Positions 1-7,468 of a stretch of DNA of 64,000 nt are shown here, one piece after another. The number at the start of each line of letters is the position of its first letter. The first letter of the stretch is position 1. Under the pieces are notes generated by a model, which was not told the origin of the DNA, searched no databases, and saw only the letters and a program-made list of their open reading frames with translations. Source of the stretch: CAVXTT01 sp963764685. Lineage in GTDB: Bacteria; Bacteroidota; Ignavibacteria; Ignavibacteriales; Ignavibacteriaceae. The stretch is taken from positions 372,001 to 436,000 of the forward strand of contig CAVXTT010000020.1 in assembly GCA_963764685.1 (NCBI GenBank), read 5' to 3'. The translations under genes were made by a program, and so were the position numbers.

Positions 1-493
1 AATTTATTACTCCTCCCGGAGAATTTGTATAAAGAGAGGAGGAATTTCCTTTAACCAGTTCGATATTTTCAACTGCATTGAAATCAATGGCCTCTATCCT
101 TGTTTGTCCGTCCGGTTCCGATTCGGGAATTCCGTCAAGCAGAATTCTTACACCTCTTATCCCTGAATTTGAGCGGCTTCCAAATCCCCTTATTGAAATG
201 CGGACATCATGATTTCCATACCTTGGCTGCATAAAAACTCCCGCTACCGTGCTTAAAATATCATTGACAGCGGTTTTTTTATCAAATTTATATTGCATAC
301 CGGGTAGTGTAGTTACTGAATAAGGTACATCAATTATTTTTTGATTTATGCGGGTACCGGTAACGATTACCTCATCTGTAGTATAATAGATAGAATCTGG
401 TTTATCTTTTGAGGTTGTGGTATCTACAGGCTGGTCCTGCGAAAAAATAATTCCTGTAAAAAGAATTACACAAAGAAAGCTTTTGAGAGACAA
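1..493 (-). CDS. TonB-dependent outer-membrane receptor, N-terminal part (runs off the left edge)
   Basis: Only the first 164 codons are in the window. I chose the TTG at 493 because AAGGAG lies six bases upstream of it and the protein then opens with a signal peptide (residues 1 to about 19, ending near FSQ). A TonB-box-like stretch (TDEVIVTGTR) follows at about residue 40. The plug domain comes next, with DVPYSVTTL, VRISIRGFGSRS, VRILLDGIPE and IELVKGNSSSLY. Family knowledge: these receptors take up siderophores, cobalamin or glycans through the outer membrane using TonB energy. The substrate cannot be told because the barrel lies outside the window. Confidence 0.85.
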   Translation of the reverse strand, partial: MSLKSFLCVILFTGIIFSQDQPVDTTTSKDKPDSIYYTTDEVIVTGTRINQKIIDVPYSVTTLPGMQYKFDKKTAVNDILSTVAGVFMQPRYGNHDVRISIRGFGSRSNSGIRGVRILLDGIPESEPDGQTRIEAIDFNAVENIELVKGNSSSLYTNSPGGVIN

Positions 494-669
494 GTTATAC
501 TCCTTAAAAGTGAGTAAAAAGTATAACTGTAACTTACAAAAAAAGAGAGTTAAAGGATTGAATTTATTTTAAATAATTAAGATGTAATCAGCAATAATTT
601 CAAAATGAAATTAATATTTTCATTCATAATTGATTCCTGCCAGCGGGGAATAAGTTTATTATTTATAGA

Positions 670-939
670 TTAAATTACAAACCGGACTGAGTTACTGCTG
701 CTGAGTTTTTCATAAACAAGATCCCTGACAACCTCATTGGGAACAATAAGTTTAAGATTCAGACTGCAGTATTTGCCGTGTCTGCTCATATTTGACGGGG
801 ACACTGTATAATCCAGTCCTAATGAAGCTGTCTCAATAGCCGAGAGTATTTCGTCAACGTTTTCGCCAATAATTTTAAACTCCCACTCGCAGGGGTATTC
901 TATTCGGGGACGATCTTGATTTTCGGGGTCATTAAACAT
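670..939 (-). CDS. DUF493 (YbeD-like) family protein
   Basis: This is an 89-residue protein with the YPCEWEFKIIG opening of the DUF493/UPF0250 family and the small ferredoxin-like regulatory fold seen in E. coli YbeD. Its length is normal for the family. The molecular role of the family is unclear; a regulatory, ligand-binding role is usually suggested from the fold. It stands alone, divergent from the radical SAM gene that starts at 1081. The ribosome binding site is weak. Confidence 0.8.
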   Translation of the reverse strand: MFNDPENQDRPRIEYPCEWEFKIIGENVDEILSAIETASLGLDYTVSPSNMSRHGKYCSLNLKLIVPNEVVRDLVYEKLSSSNSVRFVI

Positions 940-1080
940 AATAAACTCTATCAGTTTCTAAATTATCAGATTAGTCCGAAAAATCAACCCTTCGGGAGCA
1001 CAAAAATATTGACCTGATACTTAATTAAAATACTTACATATTAAGTTTCATTTACACATAAGACTAAAAAACAGCATTAA

Positions 1081-2154
1081 ATGATCAAAAAAGATTTAAA
1101 AGGGAGAGGGACAGGTATAAACCCGCCTAACCGGTTCGAATCGATTCATTTGGAAGTCTTACCGGAAGAAGAAAATGATCACTTTGAAACTGAATTCGCA
1201 GATCAAAAAGTAAAAACAGAATATTACGTGGATCACTCAAAATCTGTTATTTCAAAAAATGACAGTAAGGATGTAGGTTTTGATTATTCCTTTAATCCCT
1301 ACAGGGGATGTGAACACGGCTGCGTGTATTGTTATGCCCGCCCTACTCACGAATATCTTGGTTTTTCTTCGGGATTGGATTTTGAGACCAAAATAATGGT
1401 AAAACCGGATGCTCATTTACTGTTGGAACAGACATTCAGGAAGAAAAGTTATAAACCTGATGTAATTATATTTTCCGGAAACACCGATTGTTATCAGCCC
1501 GTAGAAAAAAAACTAAAGATTACCAGGAAAGCTCTTTCGGTTTGTTCCAGCTTCGGGAATCCGGTTTCGCTTATAACTAAAAATGCAATGATCCTCAGAG
1601 ACTTGGATATTCTAAAAGAAATGGCAGAACGTAACCTGGTTAGTATAACAATATCGGTTACTACATTAAACCGGGAGCTTCAAAGGAGAATGGAACCGCG
1701 TACATCATCCCCCGAAAAGCGCCTGGCAACAGTAGAAACCCTGGCTGAAAACAATATCCCGGTAGGCGTTAACCTTGCACCTGTAATTCCAGGACTAACA
1801 GATGAGGAAATTCCTCAAATCCTGAAAGCTTCAGCCGAAGCCGGAGCTGAATCTGCAGGCTATATAATTCTAAGGCTCCCTTTTTCAAATAAAGAACTCT
1901 TTATTGATTGGGTAGATAAGTTTTATCCGTTAAGAAAGGATAAGATCCTGAATAAACTGCGCGAAATGAATAATGGTCAGCTTTATAATTCAGAATGGGG
2001 TACACGTTTTACAGGAGTAGGTGTGTATGCAGAAAATATAAAGAATATTTTTAATCTGAGCTGCAAAAAGTACAAACTGAACGAAAGACATTATAATCTT
2101 GATACTACCTCATTCAGGAGGAATAATGATGCCCCGCAGATGGAATTATTTTAA
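1081..2154 (+). CDS. PA0069-family radical SAM protein (spore photoproduct lyase-like)
   Basis: This 357-residue protein has the radical SAM cysteine motif CEHGCVYC (C-x3-C-x2-C) near residue 80, set in FNPYRGCEHGCVYCYARPTH, which is diagnostic of the PA0069/SplB-like family. The three cysteines bind a [4Fe-4S] cluster that cleaves S-adenosylmethionine. The reaction of this subfamily is not established; a DNA-repair-like role is sometimes inferred from distant similarity to spore photoproduct lyase. The length is normal and no residue of the core motif is missing. Confidence 0.87.
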   Translation: MIKKDLKGRGTGINPPNRFESIHLEVLPEEENDHFETEFADQKVKTEYYVDHSKSVISKNDSKDVGFDYSFNPYRGCEHGCVYCYARPTHEYLGFSSGLDFETKIMVKPDAHLLLEQTFRKKSYKPDVIIFSGNTDCYQPVEKKLKITRKALSVCSSFGNPVSLITKNAMILRDLDILKEMAERNLVSITISVTTLNRELQRRMEPRTSSPEKRLATVETLAENNIPVGVNLAPVIPGLTDEEIPQILKASAEAGAESAGYIILRLPFSNKELFIDWVDKFYPLRKDKILNKLREMNNGQLYNSEWGTRFTGVGVYAENIKNIFNLSCKKYKLNERHYNLDTTSFRRNNDAPQMELF

Positions 2155-2217
2155 CAAATGAATCATAATTTTCTTATTTTGATGAATCTTATTTTAAAAT
2201 AAATCATCCAATTGTAT

Positions 2218-2445
2218 ATGGCGCAAAAGAAAACGAATATTAAAGAAAGACAAATAGGGAAGAAACCGCCGCAGCCTGTAAAAAAACATCTTATTGATCC
2301 AAGATATAAAAATGCCTTTTGGACAATAGTTATTGTGGTTATTATGCTCGTCTTTTTTATAATGAATAATACCAGGCATATTCCGGAGCGGGGTCCTTAT
2401 CCCCCATATTATAAATCCGGACAAACAACAGAATCAAAAAATTAG
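2218..2445 (+). CDS. Small single-pass membrane protein of unknown function
   Basis: I chose the ATG at 2218; an in-frame TTG lies two codons upstream. The protein has about 75 residues: a basic N-terminal half rich in Lys/Arg/Pro, one membrane segment (FWTIVIVVIMLVFFIMNN) and a short Pro/Tyr-rich tail (PYPPYY). The positive-inside rule puts the N-terminus in the cytoplasm. I do not recognise a family. A 76-codon frame on the opposite strand covers the same bases, but the hydrophobicity pattern and the co-directional tlpA-like gene just downstream favour this strand. Confidence 0.55.
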   Translation: MAQKKTNIKERQIGKKPPQPVKKHLIDPRYKNAFWTIVIVVIMLVFFIMNNTRHIPERGPYPPYYKSGQTTESKN

Positions 2446-2486
2446 TTGAATTCTTAGATTCGAAAATCAAATTTAGGAGAACATAT

Positions 2487-3005
2487 ATGTATAAAAAGTT
2501 GGTAATTATCTTCCTGTTAAGCATATTCTCTGTAACAGGATGTCAGAAAAGTGCACCGGAAGATCAGCTTCAGGATAATAATTTAGGGGGGGATAAAGTT
2601 CCTGCCTTTACACTTAAAAATACTGAAGGGAAAAATGTATCCCTCTCGGATTTCAAAGGTAAAGTAATTGTTGTAGATTTTTGGGCTACCTGGTGCGGTC
2701 CCTGCAGAAGAGGAATCCCGGATCTTATATCACTTCAAAAAGAATTTAAAGATGAATTAGTGGTTATTGGAATTTCGCTGGACAGGGAAACCGTCAAGGA
2801 CGTTGTCCCATTTGTTAAGAAAAATGAAATCAATTACCCGATCGTTTACGGTAATGAAGAAGTTGTAAATCAGTTTGGCGGAATACAAGCGATACCTACT
2901 TCATTCGTTATCGATAAAAATGGAAATATTGTTGATAAACATGTTGGCTTAGTGGACAAGAGTGTTTATTCCGAGAAAATAAAAGAATTGATAAAGAAGT
3001 CGTAA
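2487..3005 (+). CDS. TlpA/ResA-like thiol-disulfide oxidoreductase, lipoprotein
   Basis: This 172-residue protein has a lipoprotein signal peptide (VTGC lipobox at residue 19) and a thioredoxin fold of the AhpC/TSA-TlpA type. The active site WATWCGPC lies at about residues 67-74 and the cis-proline region is AIPTSFVID. It is expected on the periplasmic side, reducing disulfides, for example during cytochrome c maturation. AGGAG lies 8 bases before the ATG. A strong terminator follows at 3021-3048. Confidence 0.9.
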   Translation: MYKKLVIIFLLSIFSVTGCQKSAPEDQLQDNNLGGDKVPAFTLKNTEGKNVSLSDFKGKVIVVDFWATWCGPCRRGIPDLISLQKEFKDELVVIGISLDRETVKDVVPFVKKNEINYPIVYGNEEVVNQFGGIQAIPTSFVIDKNGNIVDKHVGLVDKSVYSEKIKELIKKS

Positions 3006-3020
3006 CAGAGAAGATTTGAA

Positions 3021-3048
3021 AAGACCCGTTTTGCGGGTCTTTTTTTTA
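3021..3048 (+). terminator. Rho-independent terminator after the TlpA-like gene
   Basis: An 8-bp perfect stem, AAGACCCG (3021-3028) with CGGGTCTT (3034-3041), has a 5-base loop and is followed directly by a run of T. It sits 16 bases past the stop codon of the TlpA-like gene. The T run also carries the stop codon of the convergent DUF2905 gene. Confidence 0.9.
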
Positions 3049-3270
3049 TTTGCGTAAAAAATATATTATCAGGCTTATTATTATGCTTAATAATATTGAT
3101 GTGGCAAGTGGAAAATAAAAAGTAAAATTCTTCCCTTTTATCTGAAAATCTCCCGGCAGCTTTCCTAAAAGAGGGAGCTTATCCCCGAATAAAAACAACA
3201 ACCCGATCAGAACTATTATTACTCCTGTAAAGATCAGAAGTTTACCCATTGGCTGAAATTCGGGATTCAT
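3046..3270 (-). CDS. DUF2905 family membrane protein
   Basis: This 74-residue protein has two membrane segments, GKLLIFTGVIIVLIGLLFLF and a C-terminal one around LATSILLSIIISLIIYFL. Between them lies the signature GKLPGDFQIKGKNFTFYFP, which is characteristic of DUF2905. The function is unknown in all members I know. It is convergent with the TlpA-like gene and its stop codon lies in that gene's terminator. Confidence 0.87.
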   Translation of the reverse strand: MNPEFQPMGKLLIFTGVIIVLIGLLFLFGDKLPLLGKLPGDFQIKGKNFTFYFPLATSILLSIIISLIIYFLRK

Positions 3271-3285
3271 ATGATTTTATTAATA

Positions 3286-3301
3286 CATTCATCCATTCAT
3301 C
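3286..3301 (+). repeat. Two-unit 8-bp repeat (CATTCATC)
   Basis: Two exact copies of CATTCATC stand in tandem, immediately upstream of a dispersed repeat copy at 3385-3422. Similar CATCCANN octamers occur at 57016, 57271 and 61801. Two units alone could be chance; the value lies in the recurrence. Confidence 0.45.
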
Positions 3302-3384
3302 TTTATTACGCCAGGAATTGAAGAAGATGTCGTTATGCTCTGTACAAGTTCACGAGGAGTTCTTGGTTCGTGGTTGTCAGTGCC

Positions 3385-3422
3385 TGTCATTGCGAAGGAG
3401 TCCTCGACTGAAGCAATCTGGC
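3385..3422 (+). repeat. Dispersed intergenic repeat, copy 1 (GTCATTGCGA...AATCTGGC type)
   Basis: This stretch of about 38 bp starts TGTCATTGCGA and ends AAGCAATCTGGC. A diverged copy lies in inverse orientation at 61756-61791. Both copies share GTCATTGCGA, AGTC, TCGA, GAAG and AATCTGGC in the same order and spacing. The open frame crossing this place (3249-3473) has no protein-like composition and I treat it as spurious. Confidence 0.7.
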
Positions 3423-3458
3423 ATAACTAGTGTAAGAAAAATTTATAAATATTTTGGC

Positions 3459-3486
3459 AAAAAAAAGGAGTGACTAATCACTCCTT
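3459..3486 (-). terminator. Rho-independent terminator of the PorV-like gene
   Basis: Read on the minus strand, a 9-bp perfect stem (AAGGAGTGA / TCACTCCTT, 3465-3486) with a 4-base loop is followed by a run of T (3459-3464). It begins 12 bases past the stop codon of the PorV/PorQ-like gene. Confidence 0.88.
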
Positions 3487-3497
3487 CCATAATTTTA

Positions 3498-4535
3498 TTA
3501 TATCCCATTCCGCAGGAACCTTGGCTCTTCCAGTGTAAGCATTACAGATATACGATGTGTATCAGGAAGCCTGTCAAGCTCACCATAAGCAAATCTTGCA
3601 AATGAATAGTCAATATTCAGTTTAGGAAGCTTTACCCCGGCACCAATTGTAAACTGCTTTACATCATTATAACCGCCGCGTATTGCAAACAGGTCCTTAA
3701 AGCTGTATTCAAGTCCCGAGTGCATATCAAAGCTTACAGGTCCCACACTAAAATTTGAAGCAGTTCTTCTGTTTTCAAATCTTATATCAAAATCCAGGAC
3801 AGGAGTAAACTTTCCGGCAAAGAACTCAATCGAATATCCGGCACCCACCTTTACAGTTGGAGTGATCAATTCATTCCTTCCGGTATTCCAGGCAACTAAT
3901 GTTGTTGTAATATCCTGGATGTTTGCTCCAAGCTGAAGATTCTCAAGAGGGGAGTACCAGGCACCCACATCAAAACCGACTCCATAAGCATTAAATTCGG
4001 CGATATTTCTGCTCAAAAATTTAATGTTTGCTCCATAATAAAAGTTCTCGCTATGCCGTTTGGCGAAGGTAAGGTAAAAAGCCCAGTCCTGATTGCTGAA
4101 CTCTGTAATTTTACTATAATCTAAACGATCATTTTGATTTATATCGAGTATTCCATCCCCGTTAGCATCATAAAGTGCATTCCTGGTATCCGGAATACCA
4201 TCAATACCTAATCTCATTGCACTGATGCCGAAACTCATATCAGTATCGAAGGGTATAGCAACTCCCGCATAATCGTAGTTTACGAGATTGCCATATCGTT
4301 CATCGTGCATTAAAGCTATCTGGGGGTAATTCATATGAGCCAGTCCGGCAGGGTTATAATAACCTGAGAGCACATCATTTGCAATTGCTGCATAGGCCCC
4401 TCCCAATGCAAGCGGTCTGCCCCCGATACCTATTGCCATAAACTCACCGGCATATTTCCCGATAACTGTTTGTGAGTTAGTCTCGAAGGCGCAAAAAATA
4501 AGAACTGCAGCTGTGAGAACTATTTTCTTTAACAT
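3498..4535 (-). CDS. PorV/PorQ family outer-membrane protein (type IX secretion)
   Basis: This 345-residue protein has a signal peptide ending near TNSQ. It has the N-terminal signature GGRPLALGGAYAAIANDVLS followed by YYNPAGLAHM, the conserved start of the PorV/PorQ/UPF0164 beta-barrel family. The rest alternates in beta-barrel fashion. Residues 125-137 (DANGDGILDINQN) look like a calcium-binding insert. PorV-type proteins shuttle T9SS cargo at the outer membrane; two predicted cargo proteins lie in this window (7469 and 26562). Which paralogue this is cannot be decided from sequence alone. Confidence 0.82.
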   Translation of the reverse strand: MLKKIVLTAAVLIFCAFETNSQTVIGKYAGEFMAIGIGGRPLALGGAYAAIANDVLSGYYNPAGLAHMNYPQIALMHDERYGNLVNYDYAGVAIPFDTDMSFGISAMRLGIDGIPDTRNALYDANGDGILDINQNDRLDYSKITEFSNQDWAFYLTFAKRHSENFYYGANIKFLSRNIAEFNAYGVGFDVGAWYSPLENLQLGANIQDITTTLVAWNTGRNELITPTVKVGAGYSIEFFAGKFTPVLDFDIRFENRRTASNFSVGPVSFDMHSGLEYSFKDLFAIRGGYNDVKQFTIGAGVKLPKLNIDYSFARFAYGELDRLPDTHRISVMLTLEEPRFLRNGI

Positions 4536-4806
4536 CAGGTAAGGCTCCGCGTTTTTTCAATAAATTAAACCTGTTGAAAAAATTGTTAATTAGATTTTCA
4601 AAATCAAGTCTAATATAAGAATATCAGGTATTTCCCGGGGGGCACTGCTTGTCAAAATAAAATAGAAATGAGAGAAAACATAAATAGCTGTCCATATTTG
4701 ACAGATTTTTTTCTTTTTCAATTTCAATCCCCCCGCTAGAATAAATTTATCTGCCTGCTTTCCATAGAAAAATTGTGCATTATTCCCGCACCCGGTTCCA
4801 AACGGT

Positions 4807-4984
4807 GGTGCTAGCGAGACACATTTATTAGCTGGTCTGGTTTTTTGCTACCTCTCAGGATCAACCGGTTCCAAACCGGCTGAGGGCAGCGCTCTATAGT
4901 TTTTTTCCTGAAGCTTCCTTCAGGATGCTTATCTCAGAATGCAGTACAAACAGTAAAATGCTGCATAATTGTCTCGCTAGCACC
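4807..4984. repeat. 15-bp perfect inverted repeat, 148 bases apart
   Basis: GGTGCTAGCGAGACA at 4807-4821 is the exact reverse complement of 4970-4984. The enclosed 148 bases contain a second hairpin (4907-4924). The arrangement could be the remains of a small palindromic element. No flanking target duplication is visible and nothing inside is coding. Confidence 0.7.
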
Positions 4985-4987
4985 CTG

Positions 4988-5047
4988 CTTCCTTAGCTGG
5001 GTGAGGGATGATGAATGGGCAGTAAATTATCAAGTTGGATAGACTCC
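4988..5047 (+). repeat. 60-bp direct repeat flanking gpmI, left copy
   Basis: This copy matches 6901-6961 with three substitutions and one single-base indel; both begin CTTCCTTAGC and share AGTAAATTATCAAGTTGGAT. Both copies have the same orientation and gpmI lies between them. Confidence 0.85.
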
Positions 5048-5066
5048 ATATCAAGTGCCAGATATG
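5047..5066. repeat. Palindrome CATATC-N8-GATATG with AAGTGCC core
   Basis: Six-base arms flank AAGTGCCA. The core is the reverse complement of GGCACTT, the core of the 11-bp arrays at 7.1 and 15.2 kb. It may be a minimal or decayed member of that family. This reading rests on a 7-base match and is weak. Confidence 0.35.
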
Positions 5067-5164
5067 AAGTTATGAATTGTTTTTCTGTTTAAACAAATTT
5101 ACCAGCTTTTTTAAGAGGGATTCTTTTTTTATCGTTTTGGACAGATATGATTCCCCCGGCGCAT

Positions 5165-6801
5165 CTATTTATCGTTCACAAACTTTATCAGGGAAGCATC
5201 ATAATCATCGACCTTGCGGATATCCCAGCAGGTTTAGAATTGTCGAAGCAATATTTGTAAGTCCGGGAGTTTCAATATCCGACATTACATATTCTTCCTT
5301 ATATCCAGGGTCAAAAATTATAAAGGGTACCGGATTAAGAGTATGTGATGTTTTCGGAACGACTTTCCCTTTATTTACTGTAAACATTTCATCTGCATTT
5401 CCGTGATCAGCAGTAACAATTGCGATGCCTTCAAGTTCTTTTATTACATTCAGAAGACTGCCTACACATTTATCGGTTACCTCAACTGCCGTTACTGCTG
5501 CATCAAAATTTCCTGTATGTCCAACCATATCTCCGTTAGGATAATTTACCCTTCCGAATTTATATTTACCTGACTTTAACAGCTCAATAGTTTTATCGGT
5601 TATCTCCGAAGCTTTCATCTCGGGCGCCTTGTCGAATTGGATCTTATCTGAAGGAATTTCTATATAGGTTTCTAATGTTTTATCTATATAACCTGACCTG
5701 TTGCCATTCCAGAAATATGTTACGTGTCCGTATTTCTGAGTCTCGGAAATAGCAAAAGAGGTAATTCCCTCAGCACATAAATACTCACTTATAGTCCTGT
5801 CTATTTCAGGAGGAAAAACCAGGTAATTTTTAGGGATATGAGTATCGCCGTCATATTCCATCATTCCTGCATAATAAACATCAGGTACTCTCTGCCTGTC
5901 GAATTCCTTGAAGTCTTTTTCCTCAAAAGCTTTAGAGATCTCAATTGCCCGGTCCCCCCTGAAGTTAAAGAAAATTACTGTATCACCGTCGTTTATCAGA
6001 CCAACAGGTTTCTCTGCATTATTGGTTATTACAAACGGATCCAGGTACTGGTCGATGGTCTCAGGATCTTCATTATACATTGTTTTTACTGCTTCTTCTG
6101 CCGAATGAAATTTTCTTCCGATACCCAGTACGTGAGCATCCCAGCCTCTTTTTACAATACTCCAGTCGGCATTATACCTGTCCATTGTAACCTTCATTCT
6201 TCCCCCGCCGGAAGCTATCCTGTAATTATTATTTTTATTTGTATTGATCTTTGAAAGCAGCTCCTCAAGCGGCTGGATATAACCAAGAGCAGTTCTTCCG
6301 GGAACATCCCTGCCGTCAAGCAGGATATGGATACAAACTGAATTGATATTATTCGATGCACAGTTTTCAATTAACGCAAAAAGATGGTTTATATGAGAGT
6401 GAACATTACCATCTGATAATAAGACCGATAAAATGGATAGTCCCGGACTTCCCTCTTTCCAGAATATTATTCCACGTTTGTGTCTGAAATATTGCTCCTG
6501 ACTGAATAGATATATTAACCAGCTTTGCGCCCTGGGCAAAAATTCTGCCTCCGCCGATTGCATTATGTCCTACTTCACTATTTCCCATATCATCTTCCGA
6601 TGGTAAGCCAACTGCAGGTCCGTGAGCTTTAAGCTTCGTATATAATTTCGATTTCATCAGTTTATCAAGCACAGGAGTATTTGCTTTGAAAACAGCATTA
6701 CCCTGATCTTCTTTACCGAGTCCTACGCCGTCCATAATAATCAATAATAAAGGACCTTTTCTTCCCTTAAAGCCGGGAAGTTTTTCAAGCTTTAATTCCA
6801 T
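5165..6801 (-). CDS. gpmI: 2,3-bisphosphoglycerate-independent phosphoglycerate mutase, frame broken twice
   Basis: The enzyme interconverts 3- and 2-phosphoglycerate in glycolysis using two manganese ions. The N-terminal frame (from ATG 6801) has LLIIMDGVGLG and the catalytic-serine segment DDMGNSEVGHNAIG. After about 6420 the protein continues one frame over with LLSDGNVHSHINHL, ILLDGRDV, RYPNGDMVGH-like VNYPNGDMVGHTGN and ADHGNADEM, all conserved in the family. A second shift near 5220 replaces a premature stop at 5205 with KVDDYDASLIKFVNDK ending at 5165. The total of about 545 codons is family-typical. The first break is an extra base in CTTATTATC. Motifs are intact on both sides, so sequence error is more likely than a dead gene. 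Confidence 0.85.
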
Positions 6802-6900
6802 TCTGTTCCTGGTTGGTTAAATAAAAAAGTGCAGAGCAAAAATAAACAAAAATGAGCTAACAGGAGTGACTATTAAATTTCTCCTTATCCCATTTGCTGT

Positions 6901-6961
6901 CTTCCTTAGCCGGGTGAGGGATAATGAATGGGGAGTAAATTATCAAGTTGGATAGACCTCC
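6901..6961 (+). repeat. 60-bp direct repeat flanking gpmI, right copy
   Basis: This is the partner of 4988-5047, differing by three substitutions and one indel. It lies about 100 bp upstream of the gpmI start codon. Confidence 0.85.
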
Positions 6962-7115
6962 AGCCTTACTTTTTGCTTCCTTCACACCTCAAGTGGGTTT
7001 GATGTGTATATCCCACCTGTTGAAATTCCCTTCCCTCTTTTTATTTGTAAAATAAGGAGTTCAAATATGTATTAGTAAATCAAATAATCAAGAAATGCAA
7101 TCTCTCCCTCCATTA

Positions 7116-7205
7116 TCTCTAGACTACCCCTGGTCTACCCCTGGGAAAGTGCCAAATACGAGGGTTAGTCCAGGGGTAGTCCAGGGGTAGTCGAGGGGTA
7201 GATAA
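7116..7205. repeat. Inverted array of 11-bp units around AAGTGCC (locus 1)
   Basis: The left arm (7116-7144) carries two units of type GACTACCCCTG/GTCTACCCCTG. The right arm (7161-7205) carries about three units of GTAGTCCAGGG with one change each. The right unit is the reverse complement of the left one apart from one base. Between them lies AAGTGCC (7147-7153), the reverse complement of GGCACTT. The period is exactly 11 in the right arm. Confidence 0.85.
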
Positions 7206-7468
7206 GAAATCAGGATATTAGAATTAGCAGGTAGTTTTATGGTAATTTTCCATTGGGATAGCTGAATTTGAGTAAATTAGCAGCATTCAGTGTTGATTGT
7301 AAGGTCAGGTCAGCCTTAATAACCCGCTGGGTCGTTCCGCCTGACAATCAAGTGGAGAAAAAATTCTGAAACTTCCTAATTAAAAATTCTTCTTGCTTCA
7401 GGTTTTTATTGTCTGTAATTTTATTCAGATGGGTTTTATTTATGTGTGACTTCTTACAAGGCAGATAT

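Larger units (their letters stand above)
4536..5164. other. 629-bp intergenic region rich in short repeats
   Basis: I see no coding frame with protein-like content. The stretch holds two copies of CCGGTTCCAAAC (4792-4803 and 4865-4876), a 15-bp inverted repeat (4807-4821 with 4970-4984), a CCTGAAG/CTTCAGG hairpin (4907-4924), the first copy of the direct repeat flanking gpmI (4988-5047), and a small palindrome around AAGTGCC (5047-5066). The PorV-like gene promoter must lie at its left end. Confidence 0.7.
6802..7468. other. Intergenic region with direct repeat and 11-bp array
   Basis: These 667 bp hold the right copy of the gpmI-flanking repeat (6901-6961), the inverted 11-bp array (7116-7205), and a loose inverted repeat TTGATTGT (7293-7300) with ACAATCAA (7344-7351). 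Promoters for gpmI (minus) and the beta-helix protein (plus) must also be here but I cannot assign boxes with confidence. Confidence 0.7.

Noticed and set aside
2194..2424. 76-codon minus-strand frame over the small membrane protein gene
   Set aside because: It is antisense to a frame with a clear membrane segment, has no ribosome binding site and a composition that mirrors the plus-strand codons.
3249..3473. 74-codon plus-strand frame after DUF2905
   Set aside because: It runs through octamers and a dispersed repeat copy, overlaps the DUF2905 start and ends in a terminator hairpin; no protein-like pattern.
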